Below are positions 55,813-64,000 of a stretch of 64,000 nucleotides of DNA, piece by piece. The number at the start of each line of letters is the position of its first letter. The stretch's first letter is position 1. The translations under genes and the position numbers were made by a program. The notes under the pieces are model-generated. The model saw only the letters and a program-made list of their open reading frames with translations, made no database searches and was not told where the DNA came from. This DNA is from Sphaerospermopsis sp. SIO1G1 (GTDB lineage: Bacteria; Cyanobacteriota; Cyanobacteriia; Cyanobacteriales; Nostocaceae): contig JAAHFX010000003.1 in the NCBI GenBank assembly GCA_010672785.1, forward strand, positions 310,001-374,000. The letters are read 5' to 3'.

Positions 55813-57549
55813 GTGTCTGTTTTGACGACTAATTCAATGAGTACCCAACGGTATCACAACAATATGGAACAAGGTTATTCTGGTAAAGCTTACCGTTGGA
55901 ATCGGGAAAAATACTCTAGTAAACGCCGCTTTGTAGATATTTGGTCATTTGTTTTGACCTTCATGTTTAAAATTTGGCGGTATAATAAAGAATGGAGTTA
56001 TCCTGGTGGTGTCACGGAAGCTAAACGAGCAGCTAGACGCAAAGCCCAAGCAATCTGGATTAGAAACACATTTTTAGATTTAGGGCCAACCTTTATTAAA
56101 GTTGGTCAGTTGTTTTCTACCCGTGCTGATATTTTCCCTACGGAATATGTAGAAGAACTCTCTAAATTGCAAGACAGAGTGCCAGCATTTAGCTACGAAC
56201 AAGTAGAAGCTATTATCGAGCAAGAATTAGGTAAAAAAATTTCTCAACTATTCCAGAGTTTTGAACCAGTTCCTCTTGCGGCAGCTAGTTTGGGACAAGT
56301 CCACAAAGCAGTTCTACACTCTGGGGAGTCACTGGTTGTCAAGGTGCAGCGTCCTGGACTCAAAAGGTTATTTGAAATTGACTTACAAATTCTTAAAGGT
56401 ATTGCCCGCTATTTTCAAAACCATCCTCGCTGGGGAAAGGGTAGAGATTGGATGGGTATTTATGAAGAATGTTGTCGAATTCTCTGGGAAGAAATTGACT
56501 ACTTGAATGAAGGCCGTAATGCTGATACATTCCGACGTAATTTTCGTAGTTTTAGTTGGGTAAAAGTACCAAGAGTTTATTGGCGTTACGCTACATCTAG
56601 AGTAATTACTCTAGAATATGTTCCAGGAATTAAGGTAAGTCAATATGAGGCTCTAGAAGCAGCTGGTGTAGACAGAAAAATGATTGCCCGTTATGGCGCT
56701 CAGGCATATTTACATCAGTTACTCAACAACGGTTTTTTCCATGCTGATCCTCATCCTGGTAATTTAGCAGTTAGCCCTGATGGTGCTTTGATTTTTTATG
56801 ATTTCGGGATGATGGGGCGGATTAAAGCCAATGTCCGTGAAAGTTTAATGGAAACTCTATTTGGTATTGCCCAAAAAGACGGTGATCGCGTAGTGCAATC
56901 TCTAATTGGCTTGGGAGCCATTCAACCAGTGGACGATATGGGGCCAGTACGGCGTTCAGTCCAGTATATGCTGGATAATTTTATGGATAAGCCTTTTGAA
57001 TCCCAATCAGTCGCAGCTATCAGTGAAGACCTTTATGATATAGCCTACAATCAACCATTCAGATTTCCAGCAACTTTCACCTTCGTGATGCGGGCTTTTT
57101 CTACCTTAGAAGGAGTGGGTAAAGGTTTAGACCCGGAATTTAATTTTATGGAAGTTGCTCAACCCTACGCAATGGAACTTATGACTAACAATAGTAGTTT
57201 ACAGGGGAATAGCATTTTGAATGAACTAAGTCGTCAAGCTGTACAAGTCAGTAACACTGCTCTAGGTTTACCTCGCAGATTAGAGGAGACTCTAGATAAG
57301 TTAGAACGCGGTGATATTCGGATGCGAGTTCGTTCTTTAGAAACTGAACGTCTGTTAAGAAGACAGAGTAGCATTCAAATGGGAATGAGTTATGCTCTGA
57401 TTATCAGCGGACTAACAATTTCCGCTACTATTTTGTTGGTGAACGATTTTATCTGGTTAGCAGTTGTACTAGGTGCAATTGTAGCTGGGCTTTCAGTCAC
57501 ACTCATTCGTCTGATTTCTCGCTTAGATCGTTTTGATCATAAATATTAA
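55813..57549 (+). CDS. ABC1/AarF/UbiB family protein kinase-like
   Basis: A 578-residue atypical kinase. The invariant family motif is in AAASLGQVHKAVLHSGESLVVKVQRPG (Ala-rich nucleotide loop and Lys). Further motifs are the KxGQ region (LGPTFIKVGQLFSTRADIFP), FFHADPHPGNLAV and YDFGMMGR, and two C-terminal membrane helices. Members support quinone or prenyl-lipid metabolism at thylakoids (ABC1K). The GTG at 55813 with AGGA six bases upstream is preferred; ATG at 55837 is the alternative. The PP2C gene begins 20 bp downstream. Confidence 0.92.
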   Translation: MSVLTTNSMSTQRYHNNMEQGYSGKAYRWNREKYSSKRRFVDIWSFVLTFMFKIWRYNKEWSYPGGVTEAKRAARRKAQAIWIRNTFLDLGPTFIKVGQLFSTRADIFPTEYVEELSKLQDRVPAFSYEQVEAIIEQELGKKISQLFQSFEPVPLAAASLGQVHKAVLHSGESLVVKVQRPGLKRLFEIDLQILKGIARYFQNHPRWGKGRDWMGIYEECCRILWEEIDYLNEGRNADTFRRNFRSFSWVKVPRVYWRYATSRVITLEYVPGIKVSQYEALEAAGVDRKMIARYGAQAYLHQLLNNGFFHADPHPGNLAVSPDGALIFYDFGMMGRIKANVRESLMETLFGIAQKDGDRVVQSLIGLGAIQPVDDMGPVRRSVQYMLDNFMDKPFESQSVAAISEDLYDIAYNQPFRFPATFTFVMRAFSTLEGVGKGLDPEFNFMEVAQPYAMELMTNNSSLQGNSILNELSRQAVQVSNTALGLPRRLEETLDKLERGDIRMRVRSLETERLLRRQSSIQMGMSYALIISGLTISATILLVNDFIWLAVVLGAIVAGLSVTLIRLISRLDRFDHKY

Positions 57550-57569
57550 TTATTGCTGAAAAAAAATTT

Positions 57570-58316
57570 ATGAAACTTACTTTCACGGGTTGTACCGATC
57601 CGGGACTTATTCGTTCTAATAATCAAGATGCTTACTATATTGACCCAGAAGGGCGATTTTTTATAGTGGCTGATGGTATGGGTGGTCATGCTGGTGGAGA
57701 GCAGGCTAGCCGAATTGCTACTCAAGAGATTCAAACCTATTTATCAGCTAATTGGCAATGTTCCCAATCTACACAAGAGCTATTAGAAAAGTCTTTGTGG
57801 GCTGCGAATAAGGCTATTATCCAAGATCAACAAAGTCATCCTCAACGTGCTGATATGGGAACTACTATTGTGGTAGTGATTTTCCGTTCCCAATCAGGAC
57901 ATCAAGAAAAACCTCTGTGCGCTCATGTTGGAGATTCTCGTTTATACCGCTGGCGGGAATCAACGCTAGAGCAAATTACAGAGGATCATACTTGGATTGC
58001 TAGAGCTATTAAACTGGGTGATATTTCTGCAGAGGAAGCTAGGTTACATCCCTATCGTCACGTTTTATCCCGTTGTTTAGGACGTGAAGACCTGGATCTT
58101 GTAGATATCCAAAATTTGGATGTCAAAATTGGCGATCGCTTACTTTTATGTAGTGATGGTTTGACAGAAGAATTAATGGAACAACAAATTAAAAACCGTA
58201 TTGATGGTTCTCCTGCATTAGAAAAAGCTGCTGAAGCTTTAGTTGAAGCTGCCAAAGAAGAAGGTGGACACGATAACATTACTGTCGTTCTGGTCTCTGT
58301 TGAGGAAAATTCATAA
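57570..58316 (+). CDS. PP2C-type Ser/Thr protein phosphatase
   Basis: A 248-residue metal-dependent phosphatase. Metal-binding motifs: SNNQDAYYI, VADGMGGHAGGEQAS, MGTTIVVVI, AHVGDSRLYRW, LLCSDGLTEE and GHDNITVVLV, all intact. It has the length of the minimal bacterial PP2C (PphA-like). In cyanobacteria PphA removes phosphate from PII, but this one cannot be matched to that role here. Its position 20 bp downstream of the ABC1 kinase gene suggests cotranscription. Confidence 0.92.
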   Translation: MKLTFTGCTDPGLIRSNNQDAYYIDPEGRFFIVADGMGGHAGGEQASRIATQEIQTYLSANWQCSQSTQELLEKSLWAANKAIIQDQQSHPQRADMGTTIVVVIFRSQSGHQEKPLCAHVGDSRLYRWRESTLEQITEDHTWIARAIKLGDISAEEARLHPYRHVLSRCLGREDLDLVDIQNLDVKIGDRLLLCSDGLTEELMEQQIKNRIDGSPALEKAAEALVEAAKEEGGHDNITVVLVSVEENS

Positions 58317-58423
58317 TTTATTTATCCAAAAACAATAACTCACTGAGAATTTAGTAAATATACTCATCATTTTGTTCAATTTGAGCTTTTTTTAAGTTTG
58401 CAAATTGCTACAACTATTTTTAG

Positions 58424-58447
58424 GCCTCTCAATTAACTTGATGAGGC
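58424..58447 (+). terminator. Weak terminator-like hairpin after PP2C gene
   Basis: GCCTC (58424-58428) pairs with GAGGC (58443-58447), with a 14-nt loop that can pair partly; followed by TTAATTTAG rather than a pure T-tract. Confidence 0.35.
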
Positions 58448-58909
58448 TTAATTTAGTTAATGATAGGAACTTTGACATACTCTCTACCCTAACAGTAACA
58501 GTTGCAGTTTAATGCCGTCTTACTCTATTTTGCCCAACAGACAATGTCCTACCCGTCTGCTCTATTCTATACAGACATCTGTCCTAGAAAGAGAGGGCTT
58601 TCAATCCAGATGTTTGGTCAATTTCTTCACTAAGACTATTCAACTACTCCTATTCATAGCAAAAGACCCAGTGCTTAGGACATAATTAAATTATATTACC
58701 TAGACACAAAATAACTTTTACATCTGTCATTTGCTATAACTGAACTTTAATTACTTTCAGAGTTATCCATCTGCTGAATATACAGTAAAGATATTGTTTA
58801 CTCTTTGTACTTTTCTTTACCTGTCATGTCTTTCGCTTTATTCAGCAAGCTCTAGATAAGTTCAGTATAATCGGAGCAATGATCAAGTACCTTGACTGCC
58901 CACAAATTT

Positions 58910-58923
58910 GTACACACCATTAC
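58910..58923 (+). promoter_or_regulatory. Candidate NtcA-binding site upstream of nblA
   Basis: GTA-CACACCAT-TAC fits the NtcA consensus GTA-N8-TAC exactly. It lies 223 bp before the nblA start. A -10 element of TAN3T type 22 bp downstream is not obvious, so it could act from a non-canonical position or be chance. Confidence 0.45.
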
Positions 58924-59146
58924 AGGATAAGAGCATTAAGCCCCAGTCACATTCAATTTCTCTATGGAAATAGAAAAATATATCACCAATAACTGGGCAA
59001 TTTGTCAAACAGTTGTTATCTTTCTTAATACGTAGTCAAAAAATTTCTATTACCAACATATGGCTCAAAGTTAAAACTTTCAGCTTTGTTGTTACTTGAT
59101 ATCAACTTGGATATCTATTGTTCGCGTTGTTTCTTAGAGGTTAGTT

Positions 59147-59344
59147 ATGAATCAACCAATTGAACTTTCTTTAGAACAGCAATTCAGCATTCGTTCCTTT
59201 GCCACTCAAGTCAAAAATATGAGCCATGAGCAATCACAAGAATTTCTAGTGAAGCTATATGAGCAAATGATAGTCAGGGAAGCTACTTACCAAGAGCTTC
59301 TTAAGCATCAGTGGGGATTAGATTCTGGCTCCACTATGGCATAG
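59147..59344 (+). CDS. nblA: Phycobilisome degradation protein NblA
   Basis: A 65-residue helical protein. It has the NblA pattern: ELSLEQQFSIRSFATQVKNMSHEQSQEFLVKLYEQMIVREATYQELLKHQWGL reduced to helix-turn-helix with the conserved FxxQVxxMSxEQA/SxxFLV core. NblA dimers bind phycobiliproteins and guide them to Clp protease during nitrogen starvation and heterocyst differentiation. TTAGAGGTTAGTT precedes the ATG. An NtcA-like box lies upstream. Confidence 0.93.
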   Translation: MNQPIELSLEQQFSIRSFATQVKNMSHEQSQEFLVKLYEQMIVREATYQELLKHQWGLDSGSTMA

Positions 59345-59564
59345 AGTAACTTATCTTTTGTCGCAGTGGACGACCTCCTTCTCTGGCTCGGTTCTGAGAG
59401 CAGAACAAAGCTGGGGATGCTGGGGCGTCAACTCCGATATTTGTATTTGAGTGAGTCGTTATGCAAATTTGACTTACCTTTCATATAACAACAGTTTAGG
59501 TTTTTCCAAATCTTTTGATTACAAAACTTTACTTTTTTGGTGTTGATACTTGTTATGAGTCATA

Positions 59565-61178
59565 TCAAGGAGTGTCTAATAATGAATCGATCTGAAGCCG
59601 ATCAAGTTTGAATAGAATCTGCGGTTTAATTTTTTCATATTCTTGCTTTAACAGACCTTTACTCATCCTTGGATCTGTAGATGATGTAGATATTCTACCT
59701 ATCTGTAGCCAATGTTTGAGTTTTTCACGTTGAGTAGCAGCAACATTAGAAGTTAAAACATGATAGCAACGGCTGGGATTTTCCCGAGCAAATAATAACA
59801 AGCTATAAAAGCCTACCTTGTGAAGTAATAATGTATTCTCTTGTCCAGCGCTAGTTTTAATATCTAAGTATAGAGGTAACCATTTAGCACCATGTTGGTG
59901 ATTATAAATGACTGTAATCCATAACACCATTGGATGGGGAACTGAAAGAAACAAAAATTGATTGTAGCGATGACAGACTAAACGCTTGTCAATTTCTAAC
60001 TGAGGTAACATGACCCACAAAGCAGGTGATAACTCGCCATTATTTTGAATTGGTTGGGGAAAAACTATATCAGCGATTGGTTTACCAGGCGGCCATGACA
60101 GTTGTTTCTTAACATCATCATAAACTGCTGATGGCTGTAATTGACCGTTAATAGTTTTTTGAGGTTTTGTTGAGTCTTTGGATGTAACAGAATTAATTGC
60201 TTTGTTTTCTTCAGGTTTTGGCGTTACTACTAAATTATCCGTTTGAACTGAAGAATTAGGAGTGTTTTCTTTGTAAGATTGAACAACTTGCTGTTCCTGT
60301 TCAGCGAGAATGAGGACACTGAGAATATCATTAATATTTTGTGGGCGATCGCCTGGTTTTTTTTCCAGACAACTCATCACTAAATCCTGTATTGCTTTGG
60401 GTATAGTCAGATTAGCATTGGCTTGTTGAAAAGATATTGGTTGTTGAGATTTATGGGTGTGATACCATGCCCCAAAGGAGTGAGTTGTAGGTACAAGTGG
60501 CATTCTCGAGGTAAGCATTTCAAACATCATCACCCCTAAGCTGTAAATATCAGAACGGTTATCCAGTTCTTTACCTTCTATTTGTTCAGGGGAAGAATAA
60601 GCTAGAGTACCCAAGTAAAATTTTGTTTGATCACTGTCAGACATGACTAACTTGGCAATACCAAAATCTAGAACTTTGACTAATTCTCCAAAGCTAGGAT
60701 CTTGGATTACTAACATATTGCTGGGTTTAATATCACGGTGAATAATTTGGCACAGAATGCCATCTACAGGTATACCATTGTGAGCTGATTGTAAACCTAA
60801 ACAAATTTGCCTGGCCATGCTCAAGAATCTAGACGTGGATATCTGACGACTACGAATTACGGAACTGAGACTTTGCCCTTGTAAATATTCCATTACGTAG
60901 TAGGGAGTGTTGTGTTCATCTACGCCATAATCCATCACACGAACAATATGAATACTTTTTTGCCCCAGTAAAGCACAAGTTTTTGCTTCTCTTTCAAAAC
61001 GTTCTTGTAGTCGCATTTTTTCGTTTTGTATAGATATGGCAAGAAACTTAACAGCAACAGGTACACCACCCAAGAGGATATCCTTAGCACGATAAACTCT
61101 CCCCATTGCACCAGTACCGACTAGCTCCTGAATTTGGTAACGTTCACTTAGTAAGCGATCAATATTGGGGTCTGACAT
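59565..61178 (-). CDS. Serine/threonine protein kinase
   Basis: A 537-residue Hanks-type kinase. Gly loop VGTGAMGRVYRAKD, Lys in VAVKFL, catalytic loop HRDIKPSN, DFGIAKLV, and the activation segment GTLAYSSPEQIEG. The kinase domain ends near residue 285. A Ser/Thr/Lys/Pro linker (295-350) leads to a 190-residue C-terminal domain (PPGKPIADIVFPQP, LPQLEIDKRLVCHRYNQFLFL) found in several cyanobacterial kinases but of unknown role. No transmembrane segment. It faces nblA convergently. Confidence 0.9.
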   Translation of the reverse strand: MSDPNIDRLLSERYQIQELVGTGAMGRVYRAKDILLGGVPVAVKFLAISIQNEKMRLQERFEREAKTCALLGQKSIHIVRVMDYGVDEHNTPYYVMEYLQGQSLSSVIRSRQISTSRFLSMARQICLGLQSAHNGIPVDGILCQIIHRDIKPSNMLVIQDPSFGELVKVLDFGIAKLVMSDSDQTKFYLGTLAYSSPEQIEGKELDNRSDIYSLGVMMFEMLTSRMPLVPTTHSFGAWYHTHKSQQPISFQQANANLTIPKAIQDLVMSCLEKKPGDRPQNINDILSVLILAEQEQQVVQSYKENTPNSSVQTDNLVVTPKPEENKAINSVTSKDSTKPQKTINGQLQPSAVYDDVKKQLSWPPGKPIADIVFPQPIQNNGELSPALWVMLPQLEIDKRLVCHRYNQFLFLSVPHPMVLWITVIYNHQHGAKWLPLYLDIKTSAGQENTLLLHKVGFYSLLLFARENPSRCYHVLTSNVAATQREKLKHWLQIGRISTSSTDPRMSKGLLKQEYEKIKPQILFKLDRLQIDSLLDTP

Positions 61179-62368
61179 AAAAAATTCGACTCCAAATAGT
61201 TAACTATAAAATAAGAAATTGGCTGTATACATTGGTGTCTACTTAACGTATAACCTTGATCCAGCAAAGAACTCAAGTTCCTTGCTCATAACAAAAGTCA
61301 CTTCAAGATGACTAAACACTAAGAAAGTTGACTAACTCTTACTTTCAACTTTTTACTTTTGCGAAGCAGTGCTAGTCAGTTTAAACGAGTTTGAGCTATG
61401 AAAAAGAGAATTTATTCTCTGACAGGTGTGGAATCTAATAGATTAGCCCTTACCGGATGACAAGGGAGGTCAGAACTAGGTAGGGCGCAGGGTATAGGGC
61501 CCAGGGAGAAAAAAAATTGTCATTGTAGTAACAACAATTAGGTTAATTTATTTTTTTTCAGTACCTCAAATCAGGCTTTTGATCCTTTGCTGATGAGGGA
61601 TTGGGATTTTTAAAGCGTTAACTTTCCCCGTACCCGACACACTCTCTACACCTTATACCCTGTTTTCAATTTAGCTCTTTTGTCACCCGATTAGGCCACA
61701 TATATTTAGGGATTTCTGTAAGCGGTGCTTGCCGTTAGGCATAAAAGTCTTGTCATGATAGCGAAGCGTGACGTAAGTCATGGGCTAAGAAGCAAGGGGC
61801 GGAGAGAGAATTAAAAACTTATTTTCCGTCTCTCGAAGTCTAAAAAATGCAAGGTTTTCAAGCACTGATCCTCAAATATCTTGCACTTTGTGAATTTTAA
61901 ATCGCCTAACATCCTTTACTGGCAATGTTTTCATCTTTACTCAGCGAACCCTATTTACCCTAAGGTAAGAAGCCATAAAAATGGTGACTACACACTAATT
62001 ACCAGGCACAGTTAAAGCTAGAAAGAGCTTTTTTGTCATAGATAGGAAGATGTTATCTACTAGATAATTGAAGTATTGAATATTTCCTACTCTAGGACTA
62101 ACTCGTTACTGTACTATCTTTTATAGTTGTATAGTTTATTTAGGTAGTTTGTTCAATAATTCCTAATTAGGTTTTAGCTTAGGTATTGTTTGAAAGGATC
62201 AATAAGTTTGGATTAGGTTAATTTTTGCGTAATTAACTAATACGCTATTACATGATATCATACATTGAAAATTTATCGTATATTTAGTAACAAAAATTGA
62301 ATATTTCAGAATCATGTATGTATGTCAGAAAAAAAGCAGATAGTTGTAACTAAAAGTAAATATGCTGT
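61179..62368. other. Long repeat-containing intergenic region
   Basis: About 1.2 kb without a believable gene. It contains a family-A element (61707-61953) and AT-rich flanks. No RNA gene recognised. Confidence 0.5.
61707..61953. mobile_element. MITE-like element, family A (copy 5)
   Basis: Left end TAGGGATTTCTG, right end CAGCGAACCCTA (degenerate inverted repeats). Interior includes AAAAGTCTTGTC, TCTCTCGAAGTCTAAAAAAT and CTTGCACTTTGTGAATTTTA, shared with copy 4 at 63097. A small palindromic insertion follows the left end. Confidence 0.6.
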
Positions 62369-62812
62369 TTATAGTTGGCGTTCTAAGCTGGCTTCCATTG
62401 TACTTGTTAAAAAGTGACCTGCGAGAATGCCACTAGTTAGATAGTAATTATTCTCAGAGACTTGATGAAGAGTTTCAAAACCAGTACGACGATGACGATC
62501 GCCTAACACCCAGTAACGTTGTACAATTGTGCCAGGACAAATCCAACCTTCACCCTCAATTTGACCTAAGACATTGTGTTCCAGTAGAAAGGTATACTGA
62601 CGATCACCATCATGGAGTCTACCTCTATACTTACATGAAATTTCTAGGCGATCGCTATCAGGGAAAACCAGCTTTGTGGCCATAGAAAACCAGTCACCTC
62701 GATCCCAAACGACTAAAGTTATTCCTTTAAAGCTGATCGGCATACTATCTCTTTCTAACCAACTACCTTGCATGATCCAGCGTCCTGGTTCTAATAAAAA
62801 ACTATGAGCCAC
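62369..62812 (-). CDS. Beta-rich hypothetical protein (lipocalin-like?)
   Basis: A 147-residue soluble protein rich in predicted beta strands (GRWIMQGSWLERD, ITLVVWDRGDWFSMATKLVF, LEISCKYRGRLHDGDRQYTFLLEH, VQRYWVLGDRHRRTGFETLH, NNYYLTSGILAGHF). The pattern suggests a lipocalin-like barrel such as the CpcS/CpcT or DUF3598 groups, but I do not recognise a specific match. The start is fixed at a GTG at 62812 by AAGGAAG seven bases upstream; a TTG at 62851 would otherwise extend the frame. Confidence 0.65.
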   Translation of the reverse strand: MAHSFLLEPGRWIMQGSWLERDSMPISFKGITLVVWDRGDWFSMATKLVFPDSDRLEISCKYRGRLHDGDRQYTFLLEHNVLGQIEGEGWICPGTIVQRYWVLGDRHRRTGFETLHQVSENNYYLTSGILAGHFLTSTMEASLERQL

Positions 62813-62862
62813 CTTATTACTTCCTTTAGTGTTTACAACAAACAAGTTCAATTAGGGCTAAG

Positions 62863-63094
62863 TAGGGCTTGATGAATAAATGTGAACCGTGGAATAGGAA
62901 AGAGTTTAAGGTATTTTCATGTTTCACAAATGAAATGCAAAGTTTTGAAGAGTGATAACTAAAAAACTGTGCATTTGAACTCCAAACCATCGGCAGAATA
63001 TTTGGTGGGGTGGGTGGTAGAGCATCAAAACTTTTGCCTCAGGCAAGAGTACCTTGTGCTTGTCTTCACGAAAATATTTATTCAGCAAGCCCTA
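62863..63094. mobile_element. MITE-like element, family A (copy 3)
   Basis: TAGGGCTTGATGAATAAATG at the left, TATTTATTCAGCAAGCCCTA at the right: good terminal inverted repeats with TA edges. It shares the internal pattern of copy 2 (AACTGTGCATTT, CTTGTCTTCACGA). Confidence 0.72.
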
Positions 63095-63096
63095 AG

Positions 63097-63306
63097 TAGG
63101 AGTTGCTGAAAAAGTCTTGTCGTAGAGGCCCAGAGGCTTTCTAACAGGGCGCAGGGGGAGAATTAAAAAACTACTTTTCAATCTCTCGAAGTCGAAAAAG
63201 TGCAAGGTTTTCAAGTGCTGATCCTCAAATATCTTGCACTTTGTGAATTTTAAATCGCCTAAAACTCTCTACCTGTAAAGGTTGTACATTTATCCAGCAT
63301 ACCCTA
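63097..63306. mobile_element. MITE-like element, family A (copy 4)
   Basis: Begins TAGGAGTTGCTGAAAAAGTC only two bases after copy 3 ends, and finishes CCAGCATACCCTA. Core TCAATCTCTCGAAGTCGAAA matches copies at 4.7 and 54.2 kb. Copies 3 and 4 thus form a tandem pair upstream of anmK. Confidence 0.68.
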
Positions 63307-63393
63307 AGTATTACTAATATTTTAGTAGTAATATTTTGACTGGGTGGGTTATTCAGTATTACACTAATGTTAATCTGGTACATTTACTAACAA

Positions 63394-64000
63394 TTAAACT
63401 TGCACCTGGTGCACCTCTCCTAGAAGCACTTCTTGATTTGCTCCTGTTGCAACTGGTAAGTTACCAGGAATACCTAACTGTCTCCAATAAGCTAAAACAG
63501 CGAAAGCAATTGCTTCTTTAAAAGCCGCACTTATACCAACATCATCAGTAGTTAAAACTGTTACCTTTCCCAACAATAACTGCAACCTATTTTTTAAATA
63601 AAAATTTCGGCTACCGCCTCCACATAATAATACCCGGTCTGGCATCCTTTGTAAAAAATTGCAGTAACTATTAACAATCGAATTTGCTGTTAATTCTGTA
63701 ATAGTTGCTAATATATCTGCTCGACTCAGATCATAAGCTTGAGAGTCTTGTAAGCACTGACGTAAATAATTTACACCAAATAATTCTCTGCCAGTAGATT
63801 TAGGTGGTGGTAGATGGAAGTAATCTTGTTTTAACCATTTTTCTACCAAGGGTAAGCAGGGATTACCAGCAGATGCCCATTCTCCATTGTGATCGTAATT
63901 TTTAGCACCATTACTAAACTCTTGTACTGCCAAATCTAAAAGACTATTACCTGGGCCTGTATCCCAAGCAAGAATTTTTGTCAGCCAATTATCACTGCGA
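63394..64000 (-). CDS. anmK: Anhydro-N-acetylmuramic acid kinase AnmK (C-terminal part; 5' end outside window)
   Basis: The reading frame runs off the right edge, so only about 201 C-terminal residues are present. The part upstream of residue 1 of the contained ORF reads [20 protein letters not shown], the AnmK motif with DTGPGN. Further on are KSTGREL (typical KSTGRE), [32 protein letters not shown] and [23 protein letters not shown]. It recycles anhydroMurNAc from peptidoglycan to MurNAc-6-phosphate. The true start lies beyond 64000. Confidence 0.92.
   Translation of the reverse strand, partial: RSDNWLTKILAWDTGPGNSLLDLAVQEFSNGAKNYDHNGEWASAGNPCLPLVEKWLKQDYFHLPPPKSTGRELFGVNYLRQCLQDSQAYDLSRADILATITELTANSIVNSYCNFLQRMPDRVLLCGGGSRNFYLKNRLQLLLGKVTVLTTDDVGISAAFKEAIAFAVLAYWRQLGIPGNLPVATGANQEVLLGEVHQVQV

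Larger units (their letters stand above)
58317..59146. other. nblA upstream region
   Basis: 830 bp with no gene. A GCCTC/GAGGC hairpin (58424-58447) may end the PP2C transcript. A solo family-A terminus (TTTATTCAGCAAGCTCTA) lies near 58838-58855. The last 290 bp hold the nblA promoter with an NtcA-like box. Confidence 0.55.

Noticed and set aside
59391..59406. GTTCTG-AGAG-CAGAAC hairpin after nblA as terminator
   Set aside because: Short 6-bp stem without a T-tract; not enough to call a terminator.

Overview
The window is chromosomal DNA of a filamentous, very probably heterocyst-forming cyanobacterium (Nostocales). Oxygenic photosynthesis is shown by psaF-psaJ-psaL, nblA, the carboxysome shell genes ccmK3/ccmK4, a CcmS-like protein and a Tic22-like protein. 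The Nostocales assignment rests on a HetZ-related protein, an amino-acid transporter laid out like the Anabaena N-II system (natF-natG-natH-bgtA), the many HIP1 octamers (GCGATCGC), and intergenic regions filled with heptanucleotide tandem repeats (STRRs) and MITE-like elements. The DNA is AT-rich throughout. I see no rRNA, CRISPR array, prophage or intact transposase gene. Many predicted starts are clearly too long because they begin at a TTG upstream of a better ATG; these are corrected in the entries.

Layout. 0-5 kb: Bax-inhibitor-type membrane protein, then the divergent cobalt-efflux pair coaT/coaR. 5-12.2 kb: sensor histidine kinase, small membrane protein, Tat/Rieske/FAD oxidoreductase, lone ABC-2 permease, acyltransferase-like membrane protein. 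12.3-18.3 kb: housekeeping genes (peroxiredoxin Q, ribosome hibernation factor lrtA, lipB, prmC, Tic22-like, tRNA-Pro, GNAT). 19-24.9 kb: ACT-domain protein, alpha/beta hydrolase, tsaD, psaFJL, gmk, remA-like. 25-29.4 kb: natFGH-bgtA operon. 29.5-36.2 kb: YbjN-like and DUF3318 proteins, queE, a STAS-sugar transferase fusion plus a WcaI-type glycosyltransferase (exopolysaccharide), orphan modA, PsiE-like protein. 36.6-43.1 kb: an overlapping small-ORF pair, Uup-type ABC-F protein, DUF1824, prohibitin, ABC exporter. 43.2-48.6 kb: carboxysome-related genes (ccmS, a coiled-coil protein, ccmK3, ccmK4) with two Gfo/Idh/MocA oxidoreductases and a hydrolase. 49.4-64 kb: HetZ-related protein, Crp/Fnr regulator, M61 peptidase, comB, a coiled-coil protein, ABC1 kinase, PP2C phosphatase, nblA, Ser/Thr kinase, a beta-rich protein, and a truncated anmK at the edge.

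Most genes are single transcription units separated by long repeat-rich spacers. Clear operons are psaFJL, natFGH-bgtA, ccmK3-ccmK4, the ACT protein with its hydrolase, and the ABC1 kinase with PP2C. The most unusual structural signal is in the spacers. Several dispersed element families recur with conserved ends but a different short tandem repeat at the same internal position, and several genes end inside or directly against such arrays. I do not see a clearly new defence or mobile system. The best candidates for undescribed biology are the STAS-sugar transferase fusion, the coiled-coil gene next to ccmS, the 37-codon ORF overlapping a gene of unknown function, and the repeat-within-element architecture.
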